DNA of 38,359 nucleotides from positions 1-38,359 of the IMG/VR virus record IMGVR_UViG_3300033144_006803; one strand, 5' to 3'. This DNA is from a virus. Below are positions 15,528 to 22,789 of the stretch, one piece after another. Both the position numbers and the translations under genes were made by a program. The notes beneath the pieces are model-generated. The model saw nothing but the letters and a program-made list of their open reading frames with translations, was not told the DNA's origin and made no database searches. Position 1 is the first letter of the stretch, and each line of letters starts with the position of its first letter.

Positions 15528-15674
15528 ATGAAGAAAAGAGTGCCGATACAGTTGACCGAAGACGAGCACACCGAGGTGAGGCGGCTCGCGTTCGCCGAGA
15601 ACATCTCGATGAGCGAGTACATCATGCGAGCGGTTCGCCTCAAGGTCAAGCGCGACGTGAAGGCGGGCAAGTAG
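15528..15674 (+). CDS. Ribbon-helix-helix DNA-binding protein (Arc/MetJ type), 48 aa
   Basis: The whole protein is one ribbon-helix-helix unit: strand KRVPIQLTEDEHTEVRRLAF followed by the turn and second helix SMSEYIMRAVRLKVKRDV. Such proteins dimerise and bind short inverted repeats through the strand. An imperfect operator-like sequence, TCATGCCATCA at 15680-15690, lies 5 bp after its stop. This makes it a good candidate to recognise the promoter dyads. ATG 15528 is preceded by AAGGGGGG. Target inferred. Confidence 0.75.
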   Translation: MKKRVPIQLTEDEHTEVRRLAFAENISMSEYIMRAVRLKVKRDVKAGK

Positions 15675-15820
15675 TGACATCATGCCATCAAAATAATTGC
15701 GCGCTTGACTCGACTCTCGCGGGTCGAGTAACTTCGGGGAAGCGAGACTTCTCACGGCCGCCGCCCCCCGGCGAGTCGCTTCGCAAGGGCGGGCGGCGGT
15801 CACTCATGAAAGGGCGAACG

Positions 15821-16639
15821 ATGACTCACGAACCGGCCGCGTGGCATGACGACCCGAACGTCGCCGCGCGTGTCTCTTTCTCTCAAGTCAACACTTACCT
15901 CGATTGCTCGCAACGGTGGGCTTTCAGATACGGCGACGGGCTCATCGTGCCGCCGGGCATCGCGTTGATACGCGGGTCGAGCGTGCACGTCGCGAGCGAG
16001 TCGAATTACCGAAACGTCATCGAGGTCGGCGAACTCTTGCCGCTCGACGCGGTGAAGAGTATCGCGCGCGACGACGCGGTCGGCCGATGGAAGTCGGGCG
16101 TTCGGCTCGTCGGTGACGAGAAGACCGTCGGGGTGAAAAAGTTGAGGGGCAAACTCGTCGACGACGCGGTCGACCTCTCAACGGTGCACGCTCTCGAAGT
16201 CGCGCCGATGCACGACCCGGTCGCGGTCGAAGAGTCTCACATCATCACGAACGCGGCGACCGGCAACAAGGTCAAGGTCGTGCTCGACGTTCGGGAACTC
16301 GGGAAAATCCGAGACATCAAGACGTCGGGCAAGTCGCCGTCGGCGAGCATGGCCGACAAGTCAATGCAGTTGACATTATACGCCGCCGCCGTGCTCGTGC
16401 TCACCGGGAAGATGCCCGAGGTCGTCGCCCTCGATTACCTCGTCAAGACCTCGGGGGGCAAGGTGTACGCGAAGACTCTCGAAAGCACGCGAACGCTCGC
16501 GCACATCAAGGCCGCGTTCCGAGTCGTCGAGGGTGCTATCACGGGCATGCGCGCCGGGATTGTATACGGCAACGTGTCGTCGAATTTGTGCAATGCAAGG
16601 TGGTGCGGGTATTATGACAGATGCCCGTTCACCGTTTAA
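15821..16639 (+). CDS. Cas4/RecB-family PD-(D/E)XK exonuclease with Fe-S cysteines
   Basis: The 272-aa protein has the motif order of Cas4 and AddB-type nucleases. It opens with SFSQVNTYLDCSQRWAF (C29), then RGSSVHVASE (H56), LDVRELGKIRDIKTSG (D156, D165, K167), QLTLYAAA (Q183), and a C-terminal triad C257, C262, C268 that with C29 would hold a 4Fe-4S cluster. Such enzymes resect DNA ends to give single strands for recombination. The following gene is a likely annealing partner. I choose ATG 15821 because AAAGGGCGAACG precedes it; ATG 15806 lies within that ribosome binding site. The 146-bp gap before it contains the operator-like site and GC-rich dyads. Confidence 0.85.
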   Translation: MTHEPAAWHDDPNVAARVSFSQVNTYLDCSQRWAFRYGDGLIVPPGIALIRGSSVHVASESNYRNVIEVGELLPLDAVKSIARDDAVGRWKSGVRLVGDEKTVGVKKLRGKLVDDAVDLSTVHALEVAPMHDPVAVEESHIITNAATGNKVKVVLDVRELGKIRDIKTSGKSPSASMADKSMQLTLYAAAVLVLTGKMPEVVALDYLVKTSGGKVYAKTLESTRTLAHIKAAFRVVEGAITGMRAGIVYGNVSSNLCNARWCGYYDRCPFTV

Positions 16640-16657
16640 CCTGAAGGGGGTCGAGTG

Positions 16658-17767
16658 ATGAACTCGAACGTAGTGAAGACAGGCGAACGCGCCCCGGCCG
16701 TGCAAGACACGACCGGGCAGATGCGCGCGCAAAAAGAAATTGAGGGCGCGATAATTGTTGCAAAGCAATTCCCTCGCATCGAGCAAGACACCTATACGAG
16801 AATACTCGCGGCGTGCGGTCGCAAGGGGTTCGCCGATGCGGCATACTATCGCTTTCCGAGGGGCGGGTCGCAAGTCATCGGCGCGTCGGTCAACATGGCG
16901 CGCGAACTCGCGAGGCTTTGGGGCAATATCCGGTACGGTGTCGACATCGTTCTCGAAGACGATGACATGCGGCGTATTCGAGCGTGGGCGTGGGACGCCG
17001 AGACGAACACGTACGTGAGCGAAGAAGATAACTTCGCGAAACTCATTTACCGCAAAAACAAGGGGTGGGTCGTGCCCGACGAGCGCGACCTTCGCGAACT
17101 CACGAACCGGCGCGGTGCGATTTGCACACGCAATTGTCTCTTGAGGTTGATACCCCGCGACTTCGTCGACGACGCTCTCGAAAAATGTTTCGAGACAATC
17201 AAAGAGTCGGTCGGCACCGGCAAGGGTCGCGACGAGATGCTCAAAAAACTCGTCGCCTCGTTCGCCGACTACGGCGTGACCGGCAAAGACATCGCCGAGA
17301 AGTACGAGGTCGACAAGGTCAACGAACTCGCCGTCGAGGACATCGCCGACTTGAGAGGTATATACAAGTCGATGCGAGACGGCATCTCGAAAAAGGCCGA
17401 GCACTTCATCAAGCGCGGGGCGGGCGAGAAGACCGGAACGGTCGACGCCGAGACGGGCGAGGTCATCGAAGAGGGCGCGAGCGCAAGCGACGCCCCGGCT
17501 CTTGACCTCGGCGCCGACGACGGCAAGGTCGCCGACCCCGAAGTCGAACGGTTGCGCGTGCTCGCGAACGGTGAGGTCGTCACGGCCGAGAACATCGAAG
17601 AGATGCTCGCGTTGCTCGAAACATTGACCGGCGGCAAGGTGACCGCGAAAATCAACGAGGACATAAGCGAGGGCAAACTCTCGAACGCGGCGGTGCGTAT
17701 CTTCGCGTTGTACGCGAGTCGTGTGTCGAAGGTCGCAAAGGACAAGAGAGACGAGGCCGGGAAGTGA
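16658..17767 (+). CDS. Phage recombination protein, probable annealase-type partner of the exonuclease
   Basis: The 369-aa protein belongs, by recognition, to a family common in phages beside RecB/Cas4-like nucleases. The segments are AKQFPRIEQDTYTRILAACG, AAYYRFPRGGSQVIGASVNM, ARELARLWGNIRYGVDI, and later a GAICTRNCLLRLIPRDFVDD stretch. Members are usually unnamed or called RecT-like. It probably binds the single strands produced by the upstream nuclease, which is inference from synteny. The C-terminal 120 residues are acidic and low in complexity, then helical. ATG 16658 has GAAGGGGGTCGAG upstream; GTG 16655 is possible. Confidence 0.65.
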   Translation: MNSNVVKTGERAPAVQDTTGQMRAQKEIEGAIIVAKQFPRIEQDTYTRILAACGRKGFADAAYYRFPRGGSQVIGASVNMARELARLWGNIRYGVDIVLEDDDMRRIRAWAWDAETNTYVSEEDNFAKLIYRKNKGWVVPDERDLRELTNRRGAICTRNCLLRLIPRDFVDDALEKCFETIKESVGTGKGRDEMLKKLVASFADYGVTGKDIAEKYEVDKVNELAVEDIADLRGIYKSMRDGISKKAEHFIKRGAGEKTGTVDAETGEVIEEGASASDAPALDLGADDGKVADPEVERLRVLANGEVVTAENIEEMLALLETLTGGKVTAKINEDISEGKLSNAAVRIFALYASRVSKVAKDKRDEAGK

Positions 17768-18321
17768 GACACGGGTTTATAATATCGGTGATTGTTGCGT
17801 CGTTCACTGTCTCGTGGAACGCGAGCCCGGTCGTCGAGAACGTCGACGGGTATCGTGTATACAGGCGTGACCGGCACGAAGCCGAGGCGATGATATACGA
17901 GGGCGTTGATACCGCTCACGTCGACAGCACGGTCGAGAACGGTCGCCGATATTATTACACGGTTGAGTCGTACCGGGGCGGTGAGGTGTCGGTGAGGTCG
18001 AGGGTTGTGTCGGGTGCTAGGGTTGACTTCGCCGAGGGGCGTGCGACCGATACCGTGAATACGTGGAAGGGTGCGGGCGGGTGCGACTTGACGGTCGTGC
18101 TCGCACCGCCTCTTCCCGGCGCGCTCACGCTCGGCAACTACACCGACGACGAGCGGGTGTCGTACTCGTGCGAGTTCGACGTCACCGGCGACGGGGTGCT
18201 CGACTTGAGCGACTTCTCGTTTTTCGGCGAGTGGTACGTCGAGCACGGCGACCTCTCGATGCTCTCGAAGTTCGGCGAGTATTACAACGGGCAAATATCT
18301 TTCACGAAGGGGGTCGAGTAG
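17764..18321 (+). CDS. Fibronectin type III plus dockerin-like EF-hand protein, 185 aa
   Basis: Residues about 10-85 fit a fibronectin type III domain (FTVSWNASPVVENVDGYRVY; TVENGRRYYYTVESYRGGE). Residues 137-158 hold a dockerin-like calcium loop, FDVTGDGVLDLSDFSFFG, with D139, T141, D143 and D150 at loop positions 1, 3, 5 and 12. A second copy is degenerate or absent. These modules belong to secreted or cell-surface glycan-binding proteins. Here the gene lies between recombination genes and overlaps both. The short hydrophobic start (HGFIISVIVASF) could be a strand or a weak export signal. Start GTG 17764. Confidence 0.65.
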   Translation: MRHGFIISVIVASFTVSWNASPVVENVDGYRVYRRDRHEAEAMIYEGVDTAHVDSTVENGRRYYYTVESYRGGEVSVRSRVVSGARVDFAEGRATDTVNTWKGAGGCDLTVVLAPPLPGALTLGNYTDDERVSYSCEFDVTGDGVLDLSDFSFFGEWYVEHGDLSMLSKFGEYYNGQISFTKGVE

Positions 18322-18938
18322 TGCTCGACTTGAAGCAACACCTCGTCACAATCGACACCGGCTCGAAGGGTGCGGTCGCGACTACGTTCGCGTGGTCGCC
18401 TCGTGACGCTTTCCTCAAGAGTAAAATCGACGGCTCGGGTGCCGGGCTGTTCATGACCGACGACGTCACGGCGCGCGGGTACACGGTGCACTCGTTCGAC
18501 CTCGGGCGCGCGGCAAAGTATGACGGGCTCGCCGAGAAGTTCGGCGACATCATACCGCCCGACAAGGTCGCGATGCAAGGGCGGCTCATTGAAGACATCA
18601 TCGAGGCATACGCGGCGTTGCCGTACGGGTTGCCGCTCGTGTTCGTGTACGAGTATGTCGAATTTGTCGCGTCGACTCTTGCCGCGCTTCGGCTCGGCGA
18701 GTATCGCGGCGTGATACAAGAACGGGCGTTCAACCTCGGGCACGCACACGACGGGGTCGACGTATCAAAACTCAAGTCGTACATCTTCGCGGGGTTCCCG
18801 ACGGGCTCGAAGCGCGACGCGGCGGCGACCGAGAAGGCGGTCAACAAATGGCGGGCACTATCAACGAAGGTACGCAACGACGACGAAGCGACGGCGGTCG
18901 CATTAATGCGGTACTATTGTGAGCACTCGAACGCATAA
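18321..18938 (+). CDS. RuvC-like Holliday junction resolvase
   Basis: The 205-aa protein has an RNase H fold motif series: LVTIDTGSKGAVA with D12, FVYEYVEF with E111, and DDEATAVALMRYY with D187/D188 near the C-terminus. A KSYIFAGF...GSKRDAAA segment lies between, as in phage RuvC proteins. It would cut branched DNA during replication, recombination or before packaging. Translation begins at GTG 18321, which shares its G with the upstream TAG and has AAGGGGGTCGA before it. Longer in-frame extensions upstream overlap the FN3 gene and are rejected. Confidence 0.8.
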   Translation: MLDLKQHLVTIDTGSKGAVATTFAWSPRDAFLKSKIDGSGAGLFMTDDVTARGYTVHSFDLGRAAKYDGLAEKFGDIIPPDKVAMQGRLIEDIIEAYAALPYGLPLVFVYEYVEFVASTLAALRLGEYRGVIQERAFNLGHAHDGVDVSKLKSYIFAGFPTGSKRDAAATEKAVNKWRALSTKVRNDDEATAVALMRYYCEHSNA

Positions 18939-18957
18939 CAATAAAGGGGTCGGAACG

Positions 18958-19773
18958 ATGGCAAAGGGCGACGGACTTTTTGCGAGGGTCGACGTCGACG
19001 TGTGGACAAAACCGAGGGTCATGATGTTGCGACCGGCGGGGGCGAAAGCGTTTTATATAATGCTATGGACTCTTGCCGTTCGCGAAAGAAATGACATACT
19101 TGTGAAAGCATATTGCAAACAAATGTCAATCGCTTTCTTGCAAACGTCTGAAAGAACTGCCCGCACTCACATGCAAAAATGTATCGAGGCGGGGCTCGTG
19201 CGCGACAACGGTGACGGCACGGTAACGGTTGTCAAGGTACGCGATTGTCACGGCCGTATGATTTGGGGCAAGGGGTTCACACCGCCCCCGTACGGGGGAA
19301 AGAAAAGCCCCCGTATAATCCCCGTAGAGGGGGCTAACGAAGACGAAGACGAAGAGAAAGAGAAAGAGGTACTAACGAACGAAGACGACAAGACTCAATC
19401 GAAGAGAGGAAACGAACGCCGACCGGGCTCGCTTGATAAAAGTGAGAATGAAAATCCGCTCGAAGATACGCTCAATAAAATCAAGCGGCAGTTCACGCAA
19501 CACGCGGCCGAGACGAGCCCCGAGAAAATCGACGAGGTCGCGAACGACGTCATGCTCTCGTTGCATCTTCCCGAGCGAGAGAGAAAAGATTGCCGCGTCA
19601 TCGCCGGGCGGTTCGGCCGGGTGCACGTCAACGAGGCGATGATGTACGTGCGCGACAGGATTGACGCGGCGCGCAATAAGACGGGCGACCCGGTACGCAA
19701 CAAACTCGCGCTAATGAATTGGAAGTTGAACGACATCACCGGGCGAGCCCCCGGCGTCGATACCTTGAAGTGA
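18958..19773 (+). CDS. Replication initiation protein, lambda O-like
   Basis: The 271-aa protein begins with a winged helix of the phage replisome organiser type (ARVDVDVWTKPRVMMLRPAG; AFYIMLWTLAVRERNDIL; SERTARTHMQKCIEAGLV). A Pro/Gly linker follows (PPPYGGKKSPRIIP), then an acidic Glu/Asp run (about 125-140) and a helical C-terminal domain likely to contact a helicase or loader. The DNA coding for the linker holds repeats that look like an origin, as in the lambda O gene. I see no helicase gene nearby, so the host replicative helicase is probably recruited. ATG 18958 has AAAGGGGTCGGAACG upstream. Confidence 0.7.
   Translation: MAKGDGLFARVDVDVWTKPRVMMLRPAGAKAFYIMLWTLAVRERNDILVKAYCKQMSIAFLQTSERTARTHMQKCIEAGLVRDNGDGTVTVVKVRDCHGRMIWGKGFTPPPYGGKKSPRIIPVEGANEDEDEEKEKEVLTNEDDKTQSKRGNERRPGSLDKSENENPLEDTLNKIKRQFTQHAAETSPEKIDEVANDVMLSLHLPERERKDCRVIAGRFGRVHVNEAMMYVRDRIDAARNKTGDPVRNKLALMNWKLNDITGRAPGVDTLK
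19285..19368. other. Candidate replication origin inside the initiator gene
   Basis: Contains a perfect 14-bp dyad CCCCCGTACGGGGG (19285-19298), three direct copies of CCCCGTA (19286, 19309, 19320), a stem GCCCCC / GGGGGC (19307-19312 with 19329-19334), and then a 31-bp nearly pure purine tract (19338-19368). The clustering lies where the lambda origin lies in gene O. Origin function is inferred. Confidence 0.5.
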
Positions 19774-19787
19774 AAGGCGGCACACTC

Positions 19788-20345
19788 GTGCGAAAGTTCC
19801 CGAAATTTGGAAAGAAAAACCGGCAGGGCAATGAGCCGGTGATACACACGTTGCCGGGGGTGCTCGAACCGTATCGGGCTTTTATTCCTGTACAGTTCTC
19901 AAACGACTTCAAGGGGTACGGGTTCGTGAGCATCGAGGCCGCGCTCAATGTTTCCGAGAAGTTCGTCGACGAGAAGGGTGACCCGGTCGCGAGGTCGATA
20001 CGTGACTCGGTCGTCTCTAAAATCGAGTACCTCTCAATCTTGCACCGCGAGGGCGGGCTTGCGACGAGCGACATCGAGAACATCAACGTGTTCCGAGAGG
20101 CCGCCGGGCTCGCGCCGGTCGTGCCGTACGACGAAGTCGCGGCGGCACGCGAGAACGAGAGCGACCTCGCCGGGGTCGACGAGAAAAGCGTCGAGGCTTA
20201 CCCCGCGCTTAAAGGCACCGACGTGTCGCTCGAAGACGAGCGCAAGGCGTTCCACGAGAAGCGACGCGAAGACGAGGCGAAGGCGTTGGGCGACGAGGTC
20301 ACCGCGAGCAACATCATACCGCTCGACGACGAGAGGGGGTCTTAA
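19788..20345 (+). CDS. Hypothetical protein following the initiator, 185 aa
   Basis: Begins RKFPKFGKKNRQGNEPVIHT after a GTG start (19788) with AAAGGCGG at good spacing; GTG 19770, overlapping the upstream stop, is the alternative. The first half has a regular alpha/beta pattern, and the second half is acidic and helical with a DERKAFHEKRREDEAKALGD stretch. It sits where helicase loaders are often found, but I see no Walker A motif, so I make no claim beyond a possible replication accessory role. Confidence 0.6.
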   Translation: MRKFPKFGKKNRQGNEPVIHTLPGVLEPYRAFIPVQFSNDFKGYGFVSIEAALNVSEKFVDEKGDPVARSIRDSVVSKIEYLSILHREGGLATSDIENINVFREAAGLAPVVPYDEVAAARENESDLAGVDEKSVEAYPALKGTDVSLEDERKAFHEKRREDEAKALGDEVTASNIIPLDDERGS

Positions 20346-20563
20346 TGTCGAACGAGTTGCGCGGGTGCTCGACGTGTGCGAGGTGCGCCGAGCCGGGGTC
20401 GCTACCGGCCGAAGAGTGGGCGGCGCGGCTCAAGTTGTGCGCGAGCGAGTTGTCGCGGTACACGACGCGAGACGAGGCGGTCATGTTTCGCCCGCTCGCA
20501 CTCGTGAGAACGAACCGCGAGAGGTGCGGCCGCGAGGGTCGCGACTACGTAAAGAGGTCGTAA
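20345..20563 (+). CDS. Small Cys-rich protein, possible zinc-binding, 72 aa
   Basis: Has CSTCARC at residues 8-14 followed by two more Cys (about 32 and 61), a pattern that could bind zinc. The rest is helical and basic (EWAARLKLCASELSRYTTRD). ATG overlaps the upstream TAA. No named family. Confidence 0.6.
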   Translation: MSNELRGCSTCARCAEPGSLPAEEWAARLKLCASELSRYTTRDEAVMFRPLALVRTNRERCGREGRDYVKRS

Positions 20564-20581
20564 ACTGAAAGGGGTCGAACG

Positions 20582-21076
20582 ATGGGCGGCAAGCATTTGA
20601 AGACGAGGTTGAAAGAAAAGATGGAAGAACTCGGGCTCAACAATGTCGAGGCGGCGCGCGTGATGAGCGTGCACCCGACGACGGTCGCAAAGATGCGCTC
20701 GGGCGGCGTGCCGATAATGCCGGGCACGAAGACGATGAGAGCGTACAAGTTTTTCATGACGCTCGACAAAGAGAAGGCGACGGCGGTGCTCATGTCGTAC
20801 AAGTACGAGAGCGAGCCCGAGAAGCGAGAGGTGAAGCGCGAGCCCTTGCCTCTCTTCGCGTCGGTCGAGCGTGCGGCAAGGGGCGACAGTACGGCGGCGA
20901 CGTTCGCACTCGCCGATGCAATCAACCGGCTGTCTCTCGTGCTCGAAGACCGGCTCGTACCGAACACGGTGACAATCACGTCGGTGCTCAAGGGCGACGG
21001 CGAGCACGACTCGCGCCCCGGCTTCGAGAGAGCCGAGGCCGAGGTCGAAGAGATGGCGGGGGGCAACCCGTCATGA
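20582..21076 (+). CDS. XRE/Cro-type helix-turn-helix protein, 164 aa
   Basis: The N-terminal 60 residues form a Cro/CI-like helix-turn-helix: LKTRLKEKMEELGLNNVEAA then RVMSVHPTTVAKMRSGGVPI. The rest has a conserved-looking helix pair (FFMTLDKEKATAVLMSYKYE) and an acidic tail. No peptidase motif for self-cleavage is seen. It could control early promoters or the early-late switch; the target is not known. Ribosome binding site GAAAGGGGTCGAACG. Confidence 0.7.
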   Translation: MGGKHLKTRLKEKMEELGLNNVEAARVMSVHPTTVAKMRSGGVPIMPGTKTMRAYKFFMTLDKEKATAVLMSYKYESEPEKREVKREPLPLFASVERAARGDSTAATFALADAINRLSLVLEDRLVPNTVTITSVLKGDGEHDSRPGFERAEAEVEEMAGGNPS

Positions 21077-21282
21077 CCGTCGAGAAGTTCGCGGCGTGTC
21101 GGTGCGGGGCGAAGGGCGACGACGTCGTTGTCGAAGACCTCGACGGCTCGGTGGTGACCGAAGGCACGGGCAAAGAATACCTCTGTCGACTTCGGTGTCT
21201 TGAGTGCGGGTACACACTCGTCACTCGGTTCGACACGCGAGTCAAGTATTGGCGGCATCATCACGAAGGGGCGGTCGTATAA
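21073..21282 (+). CDS. Small zinc-ribbon-like protein, 69 aa
   Basis: ATG overlaps the upstream TGA. CRCG at residues 9-12 and CRLRCLECG at about 38-46 give two Cys knuckles as in zinc ribbons. The C-terminus has three consecutive His (YWRHHHEG). A nucleic acid binding or adaptor role would fit, but no family is recognised. Confidence 0.65.
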   Translation: MTVEKFAACRCGAKGDDVVVEDLDGSVVTEGTGKEYLCRLRCLECGYTLVTRFDTRVKYWRHHHEGAVV

Positions 21283-21530
21283 TGCCGACGCTCACGGTCG
21301 ACGTTGAGGTCGAGGTCGGCGTATGGTGTGCGACATGCGGCGCGGGCAACTGTCACCTCGCGAGAGTACACCGCAACGGCGCCGACGTCGAGGTCGAGGT
21401 GTGCGAGACGTGTGTCGAGAAAATCAACGACGAACACGCGGGCAAGATTGCCGACAAGAACGAAAAGATTGACAGGCTGAAGAGCGAGGTCGATGACCTT
21501 GAACGTCAACTCAACAGGGGGGTCGGTTGA
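21282..21530 (+). CDS. Zinc-ribbon plus coiled-coil protein, 82 aa
   Basis: CATCG (residues 16-20) and CETC (about 41-44) form a zinc ribbon around strand-rich sequence. They are followed by a charged coiled-coil helix (KIADKNEKIDRLKSEVDDLE). ATG 21282 overlaps the upstream TAA. Small proteins of this layout occur in many phages without known function. Confidence 0.65.
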   Translation: MPTLTVDVEVEVGVWCATCGAGNCHLARVHRNGADVEVEVCETCVEKINDEHAGKIADKNEKIDRLKSEVDDLERQLNRGVG

Positions 21531-21664
21531 ACGAGGACAACAACAAGAGAGTGCCGGATTTTAGCAAGCCCCGGTCGATTGATACTTCACCGCATCAATC
21601 TCATCTGGTTCATGAGCGGCCGGGGTTTTATTTTAAACGCGAGGTGGAACGATGGAAATATTAA
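21527..21664 (+). CDS. Possible 45-aa peptide with TTG start
   Basis: A TTG at 21527 overlaps the upstream TGA and has AGGGGGGTCGG before it. The frame stays open for 45 codons to 21664, overlapping the next gene by 13 bp. The peptide begins NEDNNKRVPDFSKPRSIDTS. Codon use here (TTT, CAT, CTG) is less typical of the genome, and the DNA holds a dyad CCCCGG / CCGGGG. It could equally be a spacer. Confidence 0.35.
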   Translation: MNEDNNKRVPDFSKPRSIDTSPHQSHLVHERPGFYFKREVERWKY

Positions 21665-21999
21665 AAAAGGGAACGATACTTTACGCGGTCGGCTCGTACG
21701 GGGTGAAGGGCGCCGACGTCGAGGTCGAGCGCGCGTTCGTGCGAACCGTGAGCGAGAAGCGTGTCATGATTGGCGGCGACGCCGACGGCAACAACGGCAC
21801 GCCGCTCGCGTTCGGTTGCTCGCGGCAACTCTCGCGGGAGAAGGCCGAAGCGTGCGGGCGAAGCGAGGGCGAAGCGGTCGGCCTTGCAATCGCGGCGCGC
21901 CTCGGGCAACTCGCCGCGCTCGAAGCAAGAGCCGAGGCAATCAAAGATGAGGTCGCAACGCTCGAAGCGTGGCGCAAAGAGAACGGGGGCGAGACATGA
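21652..21999 (+). CDS. Hypothetical early protein, 115 aa
   Basis: Strand-rich first half (KKGTILYAVGSYGVKGADVE) and helical Ala/Glu-rich second half (GLAIAARLGQLAALEARAEA). The first half could be a small beta barrel like those of the genes at 23544 and 25443, but the resemblance is weak. The stop region overlaps the next ATG. Confidence 0.6.
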   Translation: MEILKKGTILYAVGSYGVKGADVEVERAFVRTVSEKRVMIGGDADGNNGTPLAFGCSRQLSREKAEACGRSEGEAVGLAIAARLGQLAALEARAEAIKDEVATLEAWRKENGGET

Positions 22000-22394
22000 A
22001 GCCGGAAGAGATAAAGGCGGGCGACAAGTTCTTCGCAATAGATATTGACTATGGCATACGCACGGACGCGGCGGTGCCGCACAAGGGCAAGGTCACGGTG
22101 TGCATTGCCGAAGTGTATAGCGTCGGCAAGGTGCTCGCAAAAATATTTGACCCGACGAGGCCGCACCGGGTCGGCGACTCGGGCAAGTTCCGGTCGCACG
22201 CGACAGGCTCGTCGTTCGGGTACGTGCGACAGAAGAGCCGGGCGGCACTCGCGTCGTATGCGACGACCGAGCGCGGTGCGGTGACGAAAGCGAAAGAGGC
22301 ACTTGCGCGAGATGCTCATCGACTACGTGCCGAACTCGTCGAGATAAACAAGAAGACGAAGGTGCTCGACGCATGGGCGGTGAGACTCAAATGA
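21996..22394 (+). CDS. Hypothetical early protein, 132 aa
   Basis: Begins MKPEEIKAGDKFFAIDIDYG, a strand-turn start, then KVTVCIAEVYSVGKVLAKIF and a basic helical C-terminus (AELVEINKKTKVLDAWAVRL). ATG 21996 overlaps the upstream TGA. The start and general shape resemble the SH3-barrel-like proteins nearby. Function unknown. Confidence 0.6.
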   Translation: MKPEEIKAGDKFFAIDIDYGIRTDAAVPHKGKVTVCIAEVYSVGKVLAKIFDPTRPHRVGDSGKFRSHATGSSFGYVRQKSRAALASYATTERGAVTKAKEALARDAHRLRAELVEINKKTKVLDAWAVRLK

Positions 22395-22789
22395 ACGCCG
22401 ACACACTCAACGCGGTCGCCTCTCTCGTCGGCACGTTCTCGCTCGTCGTCGTGCTCTTGCTCGTGCTGTTCTTTTTGACGGGGTGCTCGGCACCCGATTA
22501 CCGGGTCGAGGTCGACGCGGCCGACTCGGTCGAGTGGCAAGGGCACTTCGGCAAGGCCGTCACCCCGTACCCGAGAGAGGGCAACGGCTCGGCGTCGTAC
22601 GACGTCACCCTCGGGGGCGAGCGAGGTGAGAGAGGGGCAAACGTCCAACTCTTGACGCCGGGCTCGCTCACGGTTACGCTATTGAAGGCACACGGCGGTG
22701 CGCGCGGCATCGTCGACACCGGGTTCGACATTATCGCCGTCGACGAGGTTCATGAGGCGGGAAAGGTTGCGAAGGTATGGGGGCAATAG
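22391..22789 (+). CDS. Early-expressed lipoprotein
   Basis: ATG 22391 overlaps the upstream TGA. A hydrophobic segment (LVVVLLLVLFF) runs straight into the lipobox LTGC, cysteine at about residue 32, so the protein should be lipid-modified and membrane-anchored. The exported part is about 100 residues, strand-rich with Asp and Gly turns (YDVTLGGERGERGANVQLLT). Lipoproteins made early by phages (for example T5 Llp) block superinfection by hiding the receptor; that role is a hypothesis here. A spanin-type role is less likely, since the gene is far from lysis. Confidence 0.7.
   Translation: MNADTLNAVASLVGTFSLVVVLLLVLFFLTGCSAPDYRVEVDAADSVEWQGHFGKAVTPYPREGNGSASYDVTLGGERGERGANVQLLTPGSLTVTLLKAHGGARGIVDTGFDIIAVDEVHEAGKVAKVWGQ

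Noticed and set aside
15706-15735. TTGACT followed 17 bp later by GTAACT before the nuclease gene
   Set aside because: Weak -10 and part of a larger inverted repeat; not called as a promoter.
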